This document shows positions 8,241 through 18,930 of a stretch of 64,000 bases of DNA, piece after piece. A model generated the notes under the pieces. That model was not told the origin of the DNA. It saw only the letters and a list, made by a program, of their open reading frames with translations, and ran no database searches. The position numbers and the translations under genes were made by a program. The DNA comes from Glycomyces artemisiae (GTDB lineage Bacteria > Actinomycetota > Actinomycetes > Mycobacteriales > Micromonosporaceae), in assembly GCF_003002955.1 (NCBI RefSeq), contig NZ_PVTJ01000007.1:1-64000 (forward strand), written 5' to 3'. The stretch's first letter is position 1; each line of letters begins with the position of its first letter.

Positions 8241-9776
8241 ATGCCAACGACCTCTCACCGCCGCGGGGCGGCCGCGATCGCCTCCGCGGCGGTCCTCTCC
8301 TCGCTCCTGGCCGCCTGCGGCGGACAGGACTCCTCTGACGGGTCCGGGGCGACCGAACTCGCCCTGGCCGCCTTCTCCGGCCCCAACTCCCTCGATCCGG
8401 CCCAGCTCGTGGACGGCCAGCAGATGTTCGTGTGGTCCTCGATCCTGGACACGCTCCTCGCCCGCGACTACGAGACCGGCGAGCTGATCCCCAACGCCGC
8501 CGAGTCCTGGGAGTACAACGAGGACGGCACCGAGCTCACCCTCCACTTGAGGGACGACATGACGTTCAGCGACGGCGACCCGGTGGACGCCGTGGCCGTC
8601 GCCGCCACCATGGAACGCAACCGGACCACCGCCGGGATCGTGCAGGTCAAGTACGGCGCGGTGCAGAGCATCACCGCCGTCGACGAGCACACGGTGACGG
8701 TGGCGTTCACGCACAACGACCCCCAGTTCCTGCCGAACCTGGCCCTGAGCACCGGCGCGATCGGCGACCCCGACACCCTCGATGACGAGCGCACCGCAAC
8801 CGACCCGATCGGCTCGGGCCCGTACACGCTCGACACCGCGAACACCGTGCCCGGCACGACGTACGTGCTCAAGAAGCGCGAGGACTACTGGAACGCCGAC
8901 GCGTACGACTTCGAGAAGGTCACCGTGCGAGTCCTCCAGGACCCCACCGCGTCGCTCAACGCGCTCCAGGCGGGCGAGATCAACGCCGCGACCGTCCAGG
9001 CCCAGGTCTCCGGGCAGCTCGACCAGAACAGGTTCGCGCTCCAGCAGATCGACGCCCAGGCGACGGCGTACCTCGACATCCTCGACCGCGGCGGGGAGCA
9101 GTGGCCCGCGCTCGGCGACGTGCGCGTGCGCCAGGCCATCAACTACGCGATCGACCGCGAGGGCATCCTCGACTCGATCATGGCCGGCGTCGGCATGGCC
9201 ACCACCCAGATCTACAGCCCCTACGGCGAGGTCTACGACGAGTCGCTCAACGACGCGTACCCGTACGACCCCGACAAGGGCCGGGCGCTCGTGGAGGAGG
9301 CCGGGTACGAGGGGACCGTGTTCACGATCCCGAGCACGTTCCTGTCGACCTCGTACGAGTCGGTCCTCTCGCAGGCGTTCGAGGACATCGGCCTCGGCCT
9401 CGAATGGGAGGCCGTGCCGCCGCAGCAGGCGCAGTCCGCGCACCTCTCCGGCGACTACCCGCTCTCGTTCCAGGTCACCGGCTTCAACTCCCCCGAGGCC
9501 GACTCGGTCTCCCACTTCGGCGCGAGCGGCTACTCGAACCCGCGCGGCTACACCGACGCCACGGTCGACGCCCTGTTCGAGCAGATCAACTCCACAGTAG
9601 ACCTGGAGGAGGCGCTGCCGTCCTACCGCGAACTCAACGCGTACGCGGTGGAGCAGGCGTTCGAGGCGCCGATCGTCTTCACCGGCGGCCTGTGGGCCAC
9701 CGCCGACGGCATCTCCCTGACCACCACGGGCGCGTCCACGATCTCCACGGTCCGCCTGTTCGACGTCGAATCCTGA
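8241..9776 (+). CDS. ABC transporter substrate-binding lipoprotein, oligopeptide/oligosaccharide type (SBP family 5)
   Basis: A 511-aa extracytoplasmic solute-binding protein of the DppA/OppA family. The N-terminus has two Arg, a hydrophobic stretch and a lipobox LLAAC, so it should be lipid-anchored at C26. The body shows the family's hallmarks: NSLDPAQ, AESWEYNEDGTELTLHLRDDMTFSDGDPV, GSGPYTL and VRQAINYAIDRE. The ATG at 8241 is chosen because AAGGAG lies at 8226-8231; an in-frame ATG 30 bases upstream would spoil the signal peptide. It begins the four-gene importer operon, and its glycosidase neighbours suggest it binds oligosaccharides rather than peptides, as several actinobacterial members do. 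Confidence 0.9.
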   Translation: MPTTSHRRGAAAIASAAVLSSLLAACGGQDSSDGSGATELALAAFSGPNSLDPAQLVDGQQMFVWSSILDTLLARDYETGELIPNAAESWEYNEDGTELTLHLRDDMTFSDGDPVDAVAVAATMERNRTTAGIVQVKYGAVQSITAVDEHTVTVAFTHNDPQFLPNLALSTGAIGDPDTLDDERTATDPIGSGPYTLDTANTVPGTTYVLKKREDYWNADAYDFEKVTVRVLQDPTASLNALQAGEINAATVQAQVSGQLDQNRFALQQIDAQATAYLDILDRGGEQWPALGDVRVRQAINYAIDREGILDSIMAGVGMATTQIYSPYGEVYDESLNDAYPYDPDKGRALVEEAGYEGTVFTIPSTFLSTSYESVLSQAFEDIGLGLEWEAVPPQQAQSAHLSGDYPLSFQVTGFNSPEADSVSHFGASGYSNPRGYTDATVDALFEQINSTVDLEEALPSYRELNAYAVEQAFEAPIVFTGGLWATADGISLTTTGASTISTVRLFDVES

Positions 9777-9825
9777 ACCCGACCCGGGAGGGGCGCCGTC
9801 CCCTCCCGGTCCGACAGGGGCAACC

Positions 9826-10767
9826 ATGATCTCCTACATCGCCAAGCGCCTGGGCACGGGCATCGTCCTCGCACTCCTGGTCGTCTTCATCACCTTCCTG
9901 CTCATCGGCACCATGGTCGAGGACGTGGCGCGCACGATCCTCGGCCAGTCCGCCACCCCCGAGACCACCGCGGCCCTCATGGCCGCCAAGGGATGGGACC
10001 GGCCGGTGCCCGTCCAGTACTGGGACTGGCTCGTCGCCGCGGTACAGGGCGACTTCGGGCAGTCCGTCTACACCTCGCTGCCCGTGGGCCCGGCAGTCGC
10101 CGACCGGCTGGCGGTGACGCTGTCGATCATCGTCCCCGCGCTCCTGCTCACCGTCGTGATCTCGGTGTGCCTGGGCGTCTGGTCCGCCTCCCGCGGCGGC
10201 GCGGCCGACCGCATCGCGCAGGGCCTGTCGCTCACCGGGTACGTCGTCCCGGGCCTGCTGCTCGCCATCGGGCTCGTGGTCCTCCTTGCGGTGCAGCTCA
10301 AATGGCTGCCCGCGACCGGGTACACGCCGCTCGCCGACGACCCGGTCGGCTGGCTCCGGTCCATCACCATCCCCGTCGTGGTGCTGACGATCGGCGGCGT
10401 CGCGAACCTGACGGCGCAGGTGCGCGGCCGCATGATCGACGAGCTGCGCAAGGACTACGTGCGGACGCTGCGCACGCGCGGCGTCTCGTCCACCGCCATC
10501 ATCGTCAAGCACGCGCTCCGCAACGCCGGGAGCCCCGCGCTCACCGTGCTCTCCCTGGAGTTCATCCAGATGCTCGGCGGCGCGCTCATCATCGAGAACG
10601 TCTTCGCCCTCCCCGGCTACGGCAGCTACGCGTTCAATGCGGCGCTGCAAGGCGACATCCCCGTCATCCTCGGCATCACGGCCTTCGGCGTCGCACTGGT
10701 CACGGTCGTCAACCTCGCCACCGACCTCGCCAACGGCTGGCTCAACCCGAAAGCGAGGGTCCAGTGA
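9826..10767 (+). CDS. ABC transporter permease, DppB/OppB type
   Basis: A 313-aa permease with six predicted membrane segments. It has the N-terminal membrane anchor of DppB proteins (ISYIAKRLGTGIVLALLVVFITFLL) followed by the GD-GQS loop (QGDFGQSVYTSLPV). The cytoplasmic EAA-like coupling loop DYVRTLRTRGVSSTAIIVKHALRNA contacts the ATPases, and the C-terminal FALPGYG motif is also present. It lies 49 bp after the binding protein, and its stop overlaps the GTG of the next gene by 4 bp. It forms the channel together with the permease half of the following fusion. Confidence 0.92.
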   Translation: MISYIAKRLGTGIVLALLVVFITFLLIGTMVEDVARTILGQSATPETTAALMAAKGWDRPVPVQYWDWLVAAVQGDFGQSVYTSLPVGPAVADRLAVTLSIIVPALLLTVVISVCLGVWSASRGGAADRIAQGLSLTGYVVPGLLLAIGLVVLLAVQLKWLPATGYTPLADDPVGWLRSITIPVVVLTIGGVANLTAQVRGRMIDELRKDYVRTLRTRGVSSTAIIVKHALRNAGSPALTVLSLEFIQMLGGALIIENVFALPGYGSYAFNAALQGDIPVILGITAFGVALVTVVNLATDLANGWLNPKARVQ

Positions 10768-12511
10768 GCACATCGGACACCGCCGCCCCCGAGGCCCGCG
10801 TCCCGGCCTGGCGCCGGCTCGCGAAGGACCCGCAGGCGGTCGCCGCCTTCGCCGTCCTCTTCGTCATCTTCACTCTCGGGCTGCTCGCGCCGCTCGTGAC
10901 CGGCCACGGCCCCAACGAATCCGACCTGTCCGCGGTGAACGCGCCCGTCGGCTCGCCGGGCCACCCGCTGGGCGCCGACGAGTCGGGCCGCGACATCCTC
11001 GCGCGCCTGCTCCACTCGGCCCGCACGGCCGCGGTCTCGGCGCTCATCGGCACCGGGGTGGCGCTCGCGATCGGCGTCACCGCGGGCCTCGTCGGCGGCT
11101 ACTTCGGGCGGCGCGTGCGCTTCGCCACCGAGTGGCTGTTCAACCTCGTCATGACCTTCCCCGGGGTGCTGCTGCTCATCGTCCTGATGCCGCTGACCGG
11201 CGGCGACTACCGGGCCACGATGCTCATCTTCGGCGTGCTCCTCGCGCCCGGGTTGTACCGGATCGTGCGGAACCTCGTGCTCGGCGTCAAGCACGAGCTG
11301 TACGTGGACGCCGCCCGCGTCGCCGGGCTCGGCGACGCGCGCATCCTCCGCAGGCACGTGCTGTCGGTCGTGCGCGGGCCCGTCATCATCGCCGCGGCGT
11401 TCATGCTCGGCTCCAGCATCGCGGTCCAATCGGGGCTCGCGTTCCTCGGCGTCGGATCGCTGGAGATCCCGAGCTTCGGCGCCATGATCTCCTCGGGGTT
11501 CCGCAACCTCTACATCGCGCCCGCGCAGTTCCTGTGGCCGAGCCTCGCGCTCGGATTGACCACGGCCTCGTTCGTACTGCTGGGCAACGCACTGCGCGAC
11601 GCCCTCGAAGGAACCGGCCCGAAGCCGCTCAAGATCGGCTCCGGCCAGCGGGTCGCGGTCGCTCCGGAGGACGGCGACGGCGAGGGCGCGCTCCTGGAGG
11701 TCCGCGGCCTCGCCATCGCCTACCCGGCCCCGAACGGGAGCCTGAAGACCGTCGTCGAGGACGTCTCGCTCACCGTCGAGAAGGGACAGGTGCTCGGCCT
11801 TGTGGGCGAGTCCGGCTCCGGCAAGACCCAGACGGCGTTCGCGACACTGGGGGTCCTGCCCGCCGAGGCCGTGGTCACGGGCGGCTCGATCCGCTTCGAG
11901 GGCCGCGAACTCGTCGGCCTGGACGACCACGCGCTGAGCCGCCTGCGCGGCAAGGAGATCGCATACATCCCGCAGGAGCCCATGTCGAACCTCGACCCGT
12001 CGTACCGCGTCGGCGCGCAGCTCGTGGAGGGCGTGCGAGCCGCGCTCCCCGTCTCGGCCCGTGAAGCGCGCCAACGGGTCCTGGCCCTCCTTGAACGCGT
12101 CGGCATCGCCGACCCGAAGCGCTGCTTCGACTCCTATCCGCACCAGATCTCCGGCGGCATGGCGCAGCGCGTCCTCATCGCCGGCGCCGTCGCGAGCCGC
12201 CCGAAGCTGCTCATCGCCGACGAGCCGACCACGGCGCTCGACGTGACCGTGCAGGCCGAGATCCTCGACCTGCTCCGCGACCTCCAGTCGGAGCTGGGCA
12301 TGGCGGTGCTGCTGGTGACCCACAACTTCGGGGTCGTGGCCGACCTGTGCGACCGGATCGCGGTCATGCGCGAGGGCGCGATCGTCGAATCCGGCGACGT
12401 GCGGGACGTCTTCCGCGAACCGCGGCACCCGTACACGCGGATGCTGCTCGACTCGATCCTCGACGGGTCCGCAGTCCGCGAGGACCGGCCCGCCGCCGAA
12501 CGGAGCCTGAC

Positions 12512-12515
<4 letters not shown>
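10764..12515 (+). CDS. Fused ABC permease (DppC type) and ATPase (DppD type)
   Basis: A single 583-aa frame holds both proteins normally encoded by dppC and dppD. Residues 1 to about 295 are a DppC permease with [22 protein letters not shown], five or six membrane segments and the coupling loop [22 protein letters not shown] short linker (about 295-310) leads to a complete ABC ATPase with Walker [10 protein letters not shown]-loop PQEP, signature ISGGMAQR, Walker [13 protein letters not shown] and switch HNFG, ending in the oligopeptide-type HPYTRMLL tail. The GTG at 10764 overlaps the upstream stop. The fusion would tether one ATPase to one permease. Confidence 0.9.
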
Positions 12516-13354
<839 letters not shown>

Positions 13355-15118
13355 ATGCTACGACCGCAGAACTCACCCACGCGCGAGCTGGTGAACCTGG
13401 ACGGGCTCTGGCGCTTCGCCCTGGACGACGACGCCGGACCTGAGCCGTGGACCGGCGTCCTTCGGACCGACCTCGAAGCGCCCGTTCCCGCGAGCTACAA
13501 CGACGTGTTCGCGGACGACGCGATCCGCGACCACGTGGGCTGGGTCTGGTACCAGCGGACCGTGCGGGTGCCGCGCGGGTGGGCCGGTGAACGGGTGCGG
13601 GTCCGCATCGATGCGGCAACCCACGAGGGTCGTGTCTATGTGGACGGCTCATTGGTGGCCGAGCACGTGGGCGGGTACACGCCGTTCGAAGCGGACGTCA
13701 CGGACCTGGTCGAGCCGGGTGGTGAGTTCAGGCTCACGATCGGGGTGAACAACGAGCTGACGCCGACGACGATCCCGCCGGGGTTCACGACCACGACCGA
13801 CGACGGCCGCCGCAAGCAGCTGTACCGGCACGACTTCTACAACTACGCGGGCCTCGCGAGGTCGGTGTGGCTCTACAGTGTCCCGGCCGTGTCGGTCGAG
13901 GACGTCACGGTGGTCTCCGGTCTCGACGGGACGACGGGCGTCGTCGAGTACGAGGTCGCGGCCGGTGCGGCGGTGCGGGTGCGGCTGCTCGACGCCGAGG
14001 GCGCGACCGTGGCCGAGCGGGAGGGCGCCTCGGGCGAGCTCCGGGTCCCGGACGCGAGGCTGTGGCGTCCGGGGGCGGCGTACCTGTACGAGCTGGTCGC
14101 GGAAGTCGTCGAGGACGGGGCCGTCGTGGACTCGTACTCGCAGCCGGTCGGCATCCGCACGGTCGAAGTGCGCGGCACCGAACTGCTGATCAACGGGGAG
14201 CCGTTCTACTTCAAGGGCTTCGGGAAGCACGAGGACACCGCGGTGCGCGGCAAGGGCCACGACCCGGCGTACATGGTGCACGACTTCCGGCTCATGGACT
14301 GGTGCGGCGCAAACTCGTTCCGCACCTCGCACTACCCGTACGCCGAAGAGGTGCTCGACTACGCGGACCGGCACGGGATCGTGGTCATCGACGAGACCGC
14401 CGCGGTGGGTCTCAACCTCGCGATCGGCGGCGGGATGCGCACCGGTGCGGTGGAGCGGACCTTCGGCGAGGACGGCTTCGGCAAGGCGACCCGCGAGGCC
14501 CACGCGCAGGCGATCCGGGAGCTGATCCAGCGCGACAAGAACCACCCGTCGGTCGTCATGTGGTGCATCACTAACGAGCCCGCCTCGTTCGAGGACGGCG
14601 CCCGCGACTACTTCGCGCCGCTGGTGGACCTGACCCGCGAACTCGACGCGACGCGGCCGGTCACGTACGCCAATCTCGTCTTCGCGACCTTCGAGACCGA
14701 CACGATCGCCGACCTGTTCGACGTGATCTGCCTGAACCGCTACTACGGCTGGTACAACGACACCGGCGACCTCGCCAGCGCCGAAGCGCATCTGGAGGCG
14801 GAGCTGCGCGGCTGGGAGGCGCGGTTCGGGAAGCCGCTCGTCATGACCGAGTACGGCGCGGACACCCTCGCCGGGCTCCACTCGGTCAACGCGCAGCTGT
14901 GGACCGAGGATTTCCAGACCGCGCTGCTGGAGACGTACCACCGGGTCTTCGACCGCGTCCCTGCCGTCATCGGCGAGCAGGTGTGGAACTTCGCCGACTT
15001 CCAGACCATGGCCGGGGTCTTCCGCGTCGACGGCAACAAGAAGGGCGTCTTCACGCGGGACCGCCGCCCGAAAGCGGCCGCTCGCGTGCTCCGGAAGCGC
15101 TGGCGGGGACAGGACTGA
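13355..15118 (+). CDS. uidA: Beta-glucuronidase-like GH2 enzyme
   Basis: A 587-aa GH2 enzyme close in length and order to bacterial UidA: jelly-roll sugar-binding domain (1-180), Ig-like domain (about 180-275) and TIM barrel (275-587). The N-terminal [18 protein letters not shown] is typical of beta-glucuronidases. In the barrel the acid/base is E408 (NEPAS) and the nucleophile E499 (TEYGAD). The GKHED and [13 protein letters not shown] segments are those that recognise the glucuronate carboxylate in characterised members. There is no signal peptide, so it is cytoplasmic. It starts immediately after the ATPase stop, so it is the last gene of the importer operon and its substrate should arrive through that transporter. 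Confidence 0.9.
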   Translation: MLRPQNSPTRELVNLDGLWRFALDDDAGPEPWTGVLRTDLEAPVPASYNDVFADDAIRDHVGWVWYQRTVRVPRGWAGERVRVRIDAATHEGRVYVDGSLVAEHVGGYTPFEADVTDLVEPGGEFRLTIGVNNELTPTTIPPGFTTTTDDGRRKQLYRHDFYNYAGLARSVWLYSVPAVSVEDVTVVSGLDGTTGVVEYEVAAGAAVRVRLLDAEGATVAEREGASGELRVPDARLWRPGAAYLYELVAEVVEDGAVVDSYSQPVGIRTVEVRGTELLINGEPFYFKGFGKHEDTAVRGKGHDPAYMVHDFRLMDWCGANSFRTSHYPYAEEVLDYADRHGIVVIDETAAVGLNLAIGGGMRTGAVERTFGEDGFGKATREAHAQAIRELIQRDKNHPSVVMWCITNEPASFEDGARDYFAPLVDLTRELDATRPVTYANLVFATFETDTIADLFDVICLNRYYGWYNDTGDLASAEAHLEAELRGWEARFGKPLVMTEYGADTLAGLHSVNAQLWTEDFQTALLETYHRVFDRVPAVIGEQVWNFADFQTMAGVFRVDGNKKGVFTRDRRPKAAARVLRKRWRGQD

Positions 15119-15141
15119 GATCGGTTGCAGGCGGCGACCCT

Positions 15142-15182
15142 CGGCATCCGAGCCCGCCCGATCCGGGCGGGCTCGGATGCCG
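15142..15182. terminator. Strong bidirectional terminator-like hairpin
   Basis: An 18-bp perfect stem (15142-15159 with 15165-15182) encloses a 5-base loop between two convergent genes, the GH2 gene and the FAD monooxygenase. It is G+C-rich with no long T run, as is common in actinomycetes. Confidence 0.75.
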
Positions 15183-15192
15183 AGGCCGGTCC

Positions 15193-16410
15193 TCAGACGG
15201 CGGCGATGTCGATTGCCTTGTGCTCCATGCCCGGAGGCTGGGCGCGGCTGCCGAGGACTCTGCTGAGGACCGGTGAGCCCATGAGCCGTGTCATCACGGC
15301 TCGCGCGAGGTACTCCTTGCGGTCGTGGGGCGTGAACAGGCTCCGCGTGGTGAACGCCGACTCCTGCTCCACTGCGATGAACGGGCGCAGGCGGGCTTCC
15401 CATTCGCGGAGCGCGGCGGGGACGTCGCCGACGTGGCGTTCGAGCATGGTGCCGAGCAGTTCGCCGCCCGCGATGCCGCTGGAGGCGCCCATGCCCGCGT
15501 ACAGGGTCACGCACCAGGCGGCGTCGCCGACCAGGACGACCCGGCCGTCGTGCCAGCGCGGCATCCGCACCTGGTTGACCGAGTCGAAGAGGAATTCGTC
15601 GGCAGATTCGAAGCGGGAGAACAGCTCCTCTAGGATTGGGCCGGGCGGTTGCGGTCCGAACGCGGCCCTGATGGACTCGATCGGGGCGCGGCTGAACTCG
15701 GCGTCGACGTTCTGCGTGCGGTAGGAGAACAGCAGGCTCGGCGGGTGGTCCTTGAACGGGAACATCCAGGCCGAGCGGCCGGGTTCAGCCAGGATCATGC
15801 CCTCGCCCGTGCCGTAGCCGGTGACTGGCCGGTCGAGAAGGGTCACGCCGATCATGTAGTCGAGCGGGTGCAGGAAGTCCTCGGGGCCGAAGGTGAGCCG
15901 ACGGACCGTGGAGCGCATGCCGTCGGCGCCGACGACCAGGTCGAACCGCTCGGTGGTGGTCGTGTCGGCGGCGGTGTCGTGGAGGTCGACCTCGGCGGCG
16001 GTGGCGTCCTGTGCGATGCGGGTCGGGACGGTCGAATAGCGGATCTCGACGTCGTCGGGAAGGGCGTCGAAGAGGGCCCGTTCGGCGTCGCCGCGCAGCA
16101 GGGTCCGAGGCGGGTTGGGGCCGAGGGTGGCCGGGTTCAAGCCCGTTCTGCGGCGCCCGGCGCGGTTGACCGAGTCGAGGCGCACGTCAGGGCCGCTGCG
16201 GTCGCCGATGGCGTCGAGGACGCCCAGTCGCTGCGCGGAGGCGATCCCGGCGCCGAACAGCATGATGAAATATCCGCCGGAGCGGCGCGCGGGGGCGCGT
16301 TCGATCACGACCGGCTCCCAGCCGATCTGCCGCAGCCGCAACGCGGTCGCGATCCCGGCGATCCCGAGGCCCACCACCAGCGCACGGGGGCGTCCATTGA
16401 GGTTTCCCAT
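15193..16410 (-). CDS. FAD-dependent monooxygenase (PheA/TetX-like aromatic hydroxylase fold)
   Basis: A 405-aa single-component flavoprotein. The Rossmann motif VVGLGIAGIATALRLRQIGW lies at the N-terminus, DLVVGADGMRS (the DG motif binding FAD and NADPH) lies mid-protein, and GDAAWCVTLYAGMGASSG binds the FAD ribityl chain. The ATG at 16410 is preceded by AAAGGAG with a 7-base spacer, which excludes a longer in-frame start. Family members hydroxylate aromatic or polycyclic compounds, and the TetX branch inactivates tetracyclines. It is 19 bp downstream of a lipocalin-like gene and both are probably repressed by the divergent TetR protein. Detoxification or tailoring of a small aromatic is an inference. 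Confidence 0.82.
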   Translation of the reverse strand: MGNLNGRPRALVVGLGIAGIATALRLRQIGWEPVVIERAPARRSGGYFIMLFGAGIASAQRLGVLDAIGDRSGPDVRLDSVNRAGRRRTGLNPATLGPNPPRTLLRGDAERALFDALPDDVEIRYSTVPTRIAQDATAAEVDLHDTAADTTTTERFDLVVGADGMRSTVRRLTFGPEDFLHPLDYMIGVTLLDRPVTGYGTGEGMILAEPGRSAWMFPFKDHPPSLLFSYRTQNVDAEFSRAPIESIRAAFGPQPPGPILEELFSRFESADEFLFDSVNQVRMPRWHDGRVVLVGDAAWCVTLYAGMGASSGIAGGELLGTMLERHVGDVPAALREWEARLRPFIAVEQESAFTTRSLFTPHDRKEYLARAVMTRLMGSPVLSRVLGSRAQPPGMEHKAIDIAAV

Positions 16411-16429
16411 TGCATTGCTCCTTTCGGAT

Positions 16430-17323
16430 TCAGGCGTGGTGCCTGGCCGTCTCGGGACCGCTGGCACCGACGATGTCGTGGTAGCCATGTCCGGTCACCT
16501 CGCGTCCGGCGAAGGTTCCGGCGACCGTGCACACGTTGGTGGAGTCGCCTTCGGTGGCGTCGAGGCGGCGGTAGGTGATCTCCAGCGACGCTTCCAGATC
16601 GGGAATCGCAAGCAGGTAGCCGCCTTCGTGCGCAGTCCGCTGTGCGCCGGTGATGACATGCGTGCCGTCGGGCTTGAGGGCGGTGAGCCATGAAACGCCG
16701 TCCCCGGTGGTGTCCCAGACGCTGAGGTAGCGTCCGTCGCCGAGGTCGAGGCCGAACCACAGGAAGCGCGGCGGGTCGGCGGGTCCGGCGATCCATTGGC
16801 GGTCGAACCAGGTGCGTCCCTTGACGTTCCGCTCGACGCCGTCGATGGTGATCGTCCCCGTGGCGGCGAGTCCGGGCAGGGAGAGCTGCCCGGTCCGGCC
16901 GCCGAGGAAGGGAAAGACGCCGCTGCCGCCGTTGTAGAGCGCGGGTTCGGTGCGGCGCAGGGTGAGCCGGAACGCGGCGTCGTCGGTGGCGCCCGAGGTC
17001 GTGAACTTGTCGGGGCCGCCGCTCATGTCCAGCAGGGAGGTCTGGACGTCAAGGCGGTCGGCGGCGGCCTTGACTTCGGCGGCGGGCTCGGCGGTGTGGC
17101 GCTCGTCGGCGCGCCTGTCGCTGTCGCGGAGCACCGAGACGGTGCTGACGTACGACTCGCCCATCTGGATGACGTGGGTCTTCGTCCAGTAGATGTCGCC
17201 GTCGTCGTCGCGCAGTCTGGAGGCGAACCACCAGGAGTCGCCCGCGTCCGAGGCGGTGGGAGCGAGGTCTGCGGAGAGGTCGAAGAGCACGGGGTGTGCG
17301 GTGGTCGTTTTGTGGGAGTTCAT
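16430..17323 (-). CDS. Lipocalin-like (CrtC/AttH-type) protein
   Basis: A 297-aa soluble protein without a signal peptide. Its pattern resembles the two-barrel AttH/CrtC lipocalin-like family: SWWFASRLRDDDGDIYW near the start, GRTWFDRQWI in the middle and LWFGLDLGDGRYLSVW in the second barrel. These proteins bind or hydrate isoprenoid and other hydrophobic molecules; many actinobacterial members have no assigned substrate. It forms a two-gene unit with the FAD monooxygenase downstream. Function beyond a hydrophobic-ligand fold is not claimed. Confidence 0.6.
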   Translation of the reverse strand: MNSHKTTTAHPVLFDLSADLAPTASDAGDSWWFASRLRDDDGDIYWTKTHVIQMGESYVSTVSVLRDSDRRADERHTAEPAAEVKAAADRLDVQTSLLDMSGGPDKFTTSGATDDAAFRLTLRRTEPALYNGGSGVFPFLGGRTGQLSLPGLAATGTITIDGVERNVKGRTWFDRQWIAGPADPPRFLWFGLDLGDGRYLSVWDTTGDGVSWLTALKPDGTHVITGAQRTAHEGGYLLAIPDLEASLEITYRRLDATEGDSTNVCTVAGTFAGREVTGHGYHDIVGASGPETARHHA

Positions 17324-17352
17324 GGCCAGACCCTACCCCACTTGAGTACCAG

Positions 17353-17377
17353 TTGACCAGATTTGAAATTTGGTCAA
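17353..17377. promoter_or_regulatory. Inverted-repeat operator between the lipocalin-like gene and tetR
   Basis: TTGACCAGAT (17353-17362) and ATTTGGTCAA (17368-17377) are inverted 10-base arms with one mismatch around a 5-base centre. The site lies in the 83-bp divergent gap, as expected for a TetR protein repressing itself and the monooxygenase unit. Confidence 0.65.
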
Positions 17378-17406
17378 TCAGAATTGTGGCGTGAGATACT
17401 GGGCCC

Positions 17407-18141
17407 ATGACGCACGACCGCCCGGCCACAGCACCGCAGCCCGAACACGAACGCGCCGAACGCATCCTCGACGCGGCGCGCGAACTGCTCATGGCATGGG
17501 GCTACAAGCGCGTCACCGTCGACGAGATCGCCCGGCGCGCGCGCATCGGGAAGGGGACGGTCTACCTCCACTGGAAGACCAAAGAGCAGCTGTTCACCGC
17601 GCTGCTGCGCCGCGAGCTGCGCCAGCACGTGCACACCGTCGCCACGGGCATCGAGCGCGACCCGGACGCCGCCCGGCCGAGCAGGGTCGCCCGGGAGGTG
17701 TTCGCCGAGCAGGCCCGCGCGCCGATCCACCGGGCGATGCTCGCCGGAGACGACGAACTCCTCGGCGCACTCGCCGTCTCCGGGACCGGCCTGCCGGTGA
17801 TCCGGGAGCTCGGGTTCGGCGAACTACTTGCACGCCTAGTCGAAATCTGGCGCGCCCACGGACTCCTGACGGAGGCGCTTCCTGCGGCCGACCAGGTGTT
17901 CATCATCGACATGGCCCTGCACGGGGCCGTCACCGGCGGCGTCGTCACCGGCCTCGACAACTCCGACTATCCGACCGAGCACCGAGCCGACCTCCTCGCC
18001 CACACCATCCGGACGGCCCTCGAACCCGCCGGTCCCCCGAACCCGGCCCGCCTCCGAGCCGCTGCGCAAGCGGTCCTCACCGCACTGGAGGACGCCCGGC
18101 ACACGCTCGACGCCCCCGGGTTGCACGCCGCGAACCGCTGA
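17407..18141 (+). CDS. TetR-family transcriptional regulator
   Basis: A 244-aa regulator. Residues about 15-65 carry the TetR DNA-binding domain with ERILDAARELL, KRVTVDEIARRARIGKGTVYLHWKTKEQL, followed by a divergent helical ligand domain. It is transcribed divergently from the lipocalin-like and FAD monooxygenase genes, and the 25-bp inverted repeat at 17353-17377 lies between them. Local repression relieved by the substrate of the monooxygenase is the natural inference. Confidence 0.88.
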   Translation: MTHDRPATAPQPEHERAERILDAARELLMAWGYKRVTVDEIARRARIGKGTVYLHWKTKEQLFTALLRRELRQHVHTVATGIERDPDAARPSRVAREVFAEQARAPIHRAMLAGDDELLGALAVSGTGLPVIRELGFGELLARLVEIWRAHGLLTEALPAADQVFIIDMALHGAVTGGVVTGLDNSDYPTEHRADLLAHTIRTALEPAGPPNPARLRAAAQAVLTALEDARHTLDAPGLHAANR

Positions 18142-18204
18142 GTCGTGGGACAGCACCGCCGGTGGCGCGGGCCCGTATCCCCGGCGGTAGTCGGCGACCC
18201 GCGA

Positions 18205-18574
18205 CGGACCTCGGGCTCAGCCGAGCCGGTGAAGCCGGGCACGATCGGCACGATCGCGAAACAATCGGGACCGCGCTGGCGCTGCGCGGCATCATATGAG
18301 GACTTCGACGAGCTCCTGACCGAGCTCCTCGGCTACTTCACCGGCTAGCAGGATGCCCACCCGGGCGTGCACGCCCGGCCCGGCGAAGGGCTGCGCCCCG
18401 ACCCCTTCGTCCTCGCGGTCGGCTCGGGCGGGGAGTACGCCGCCGCGCCTGGCCGACCTGGTCGGGGCCACCGGCGGGGACGAACTCCTCATCGGCACCT
18501 CGTCCCACGACCGCAAGGCCCTCTTCGACTCCCACCGTCGCCTCGCCGAACTCACCGGCCTCCCACACCCCTAG
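18205..18574 (+). pseudogene. Decayed luciferase-like (LLM) flavin oxidoreductase
   Basis: Pieces of a luciferase-like monooxygenase appear in order but in different frames. They are DLGLSRA and ETIGTALALRG in one frame, then FDELLTELLGYF ending in a stop, then HPGVHARPGEGLRPDPFVLAVG, then the usual C-terminus RLADLVGATGGDELLIGTSSHD. A complete member has about 330 residues; only about 120 remain. Multiple frameshifts and a large internal loss make it non-functional. Assignment rests on motif order read by eye. Confidence 0.5.
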
Positions 18575-18930
18575 AGGCATCCTGGAACAGCCGACACGAC
18601 CCCCGAGGCTCATACCGACTTCGTGATCCTTTGTGCCGCAACATCTCCCCCGCCGGGCAGCTCGACATCACCGCGACGCGCGCTGGCAGCTTGACTTAAT
18701 AACACTCTTTGCGTTACTTTGTTGGCTACACCGTGACCGACCCCCCATCGGCCCGCGGATCGCCACCCCCCACAGGAGTTTCAATGAGGAAACTGCCATG
18801 TTGGCATGCGCTGCAACCGGATCGGTCGGTGCTATCGCCTCGACTGTCGACATCGGAGCGTTGCAGCCCCCTACTGCCGTCGAGATACCCGCCGGTGACA
18901 ACCCGACTGAGGACTGCGCGCTCCTCACTG

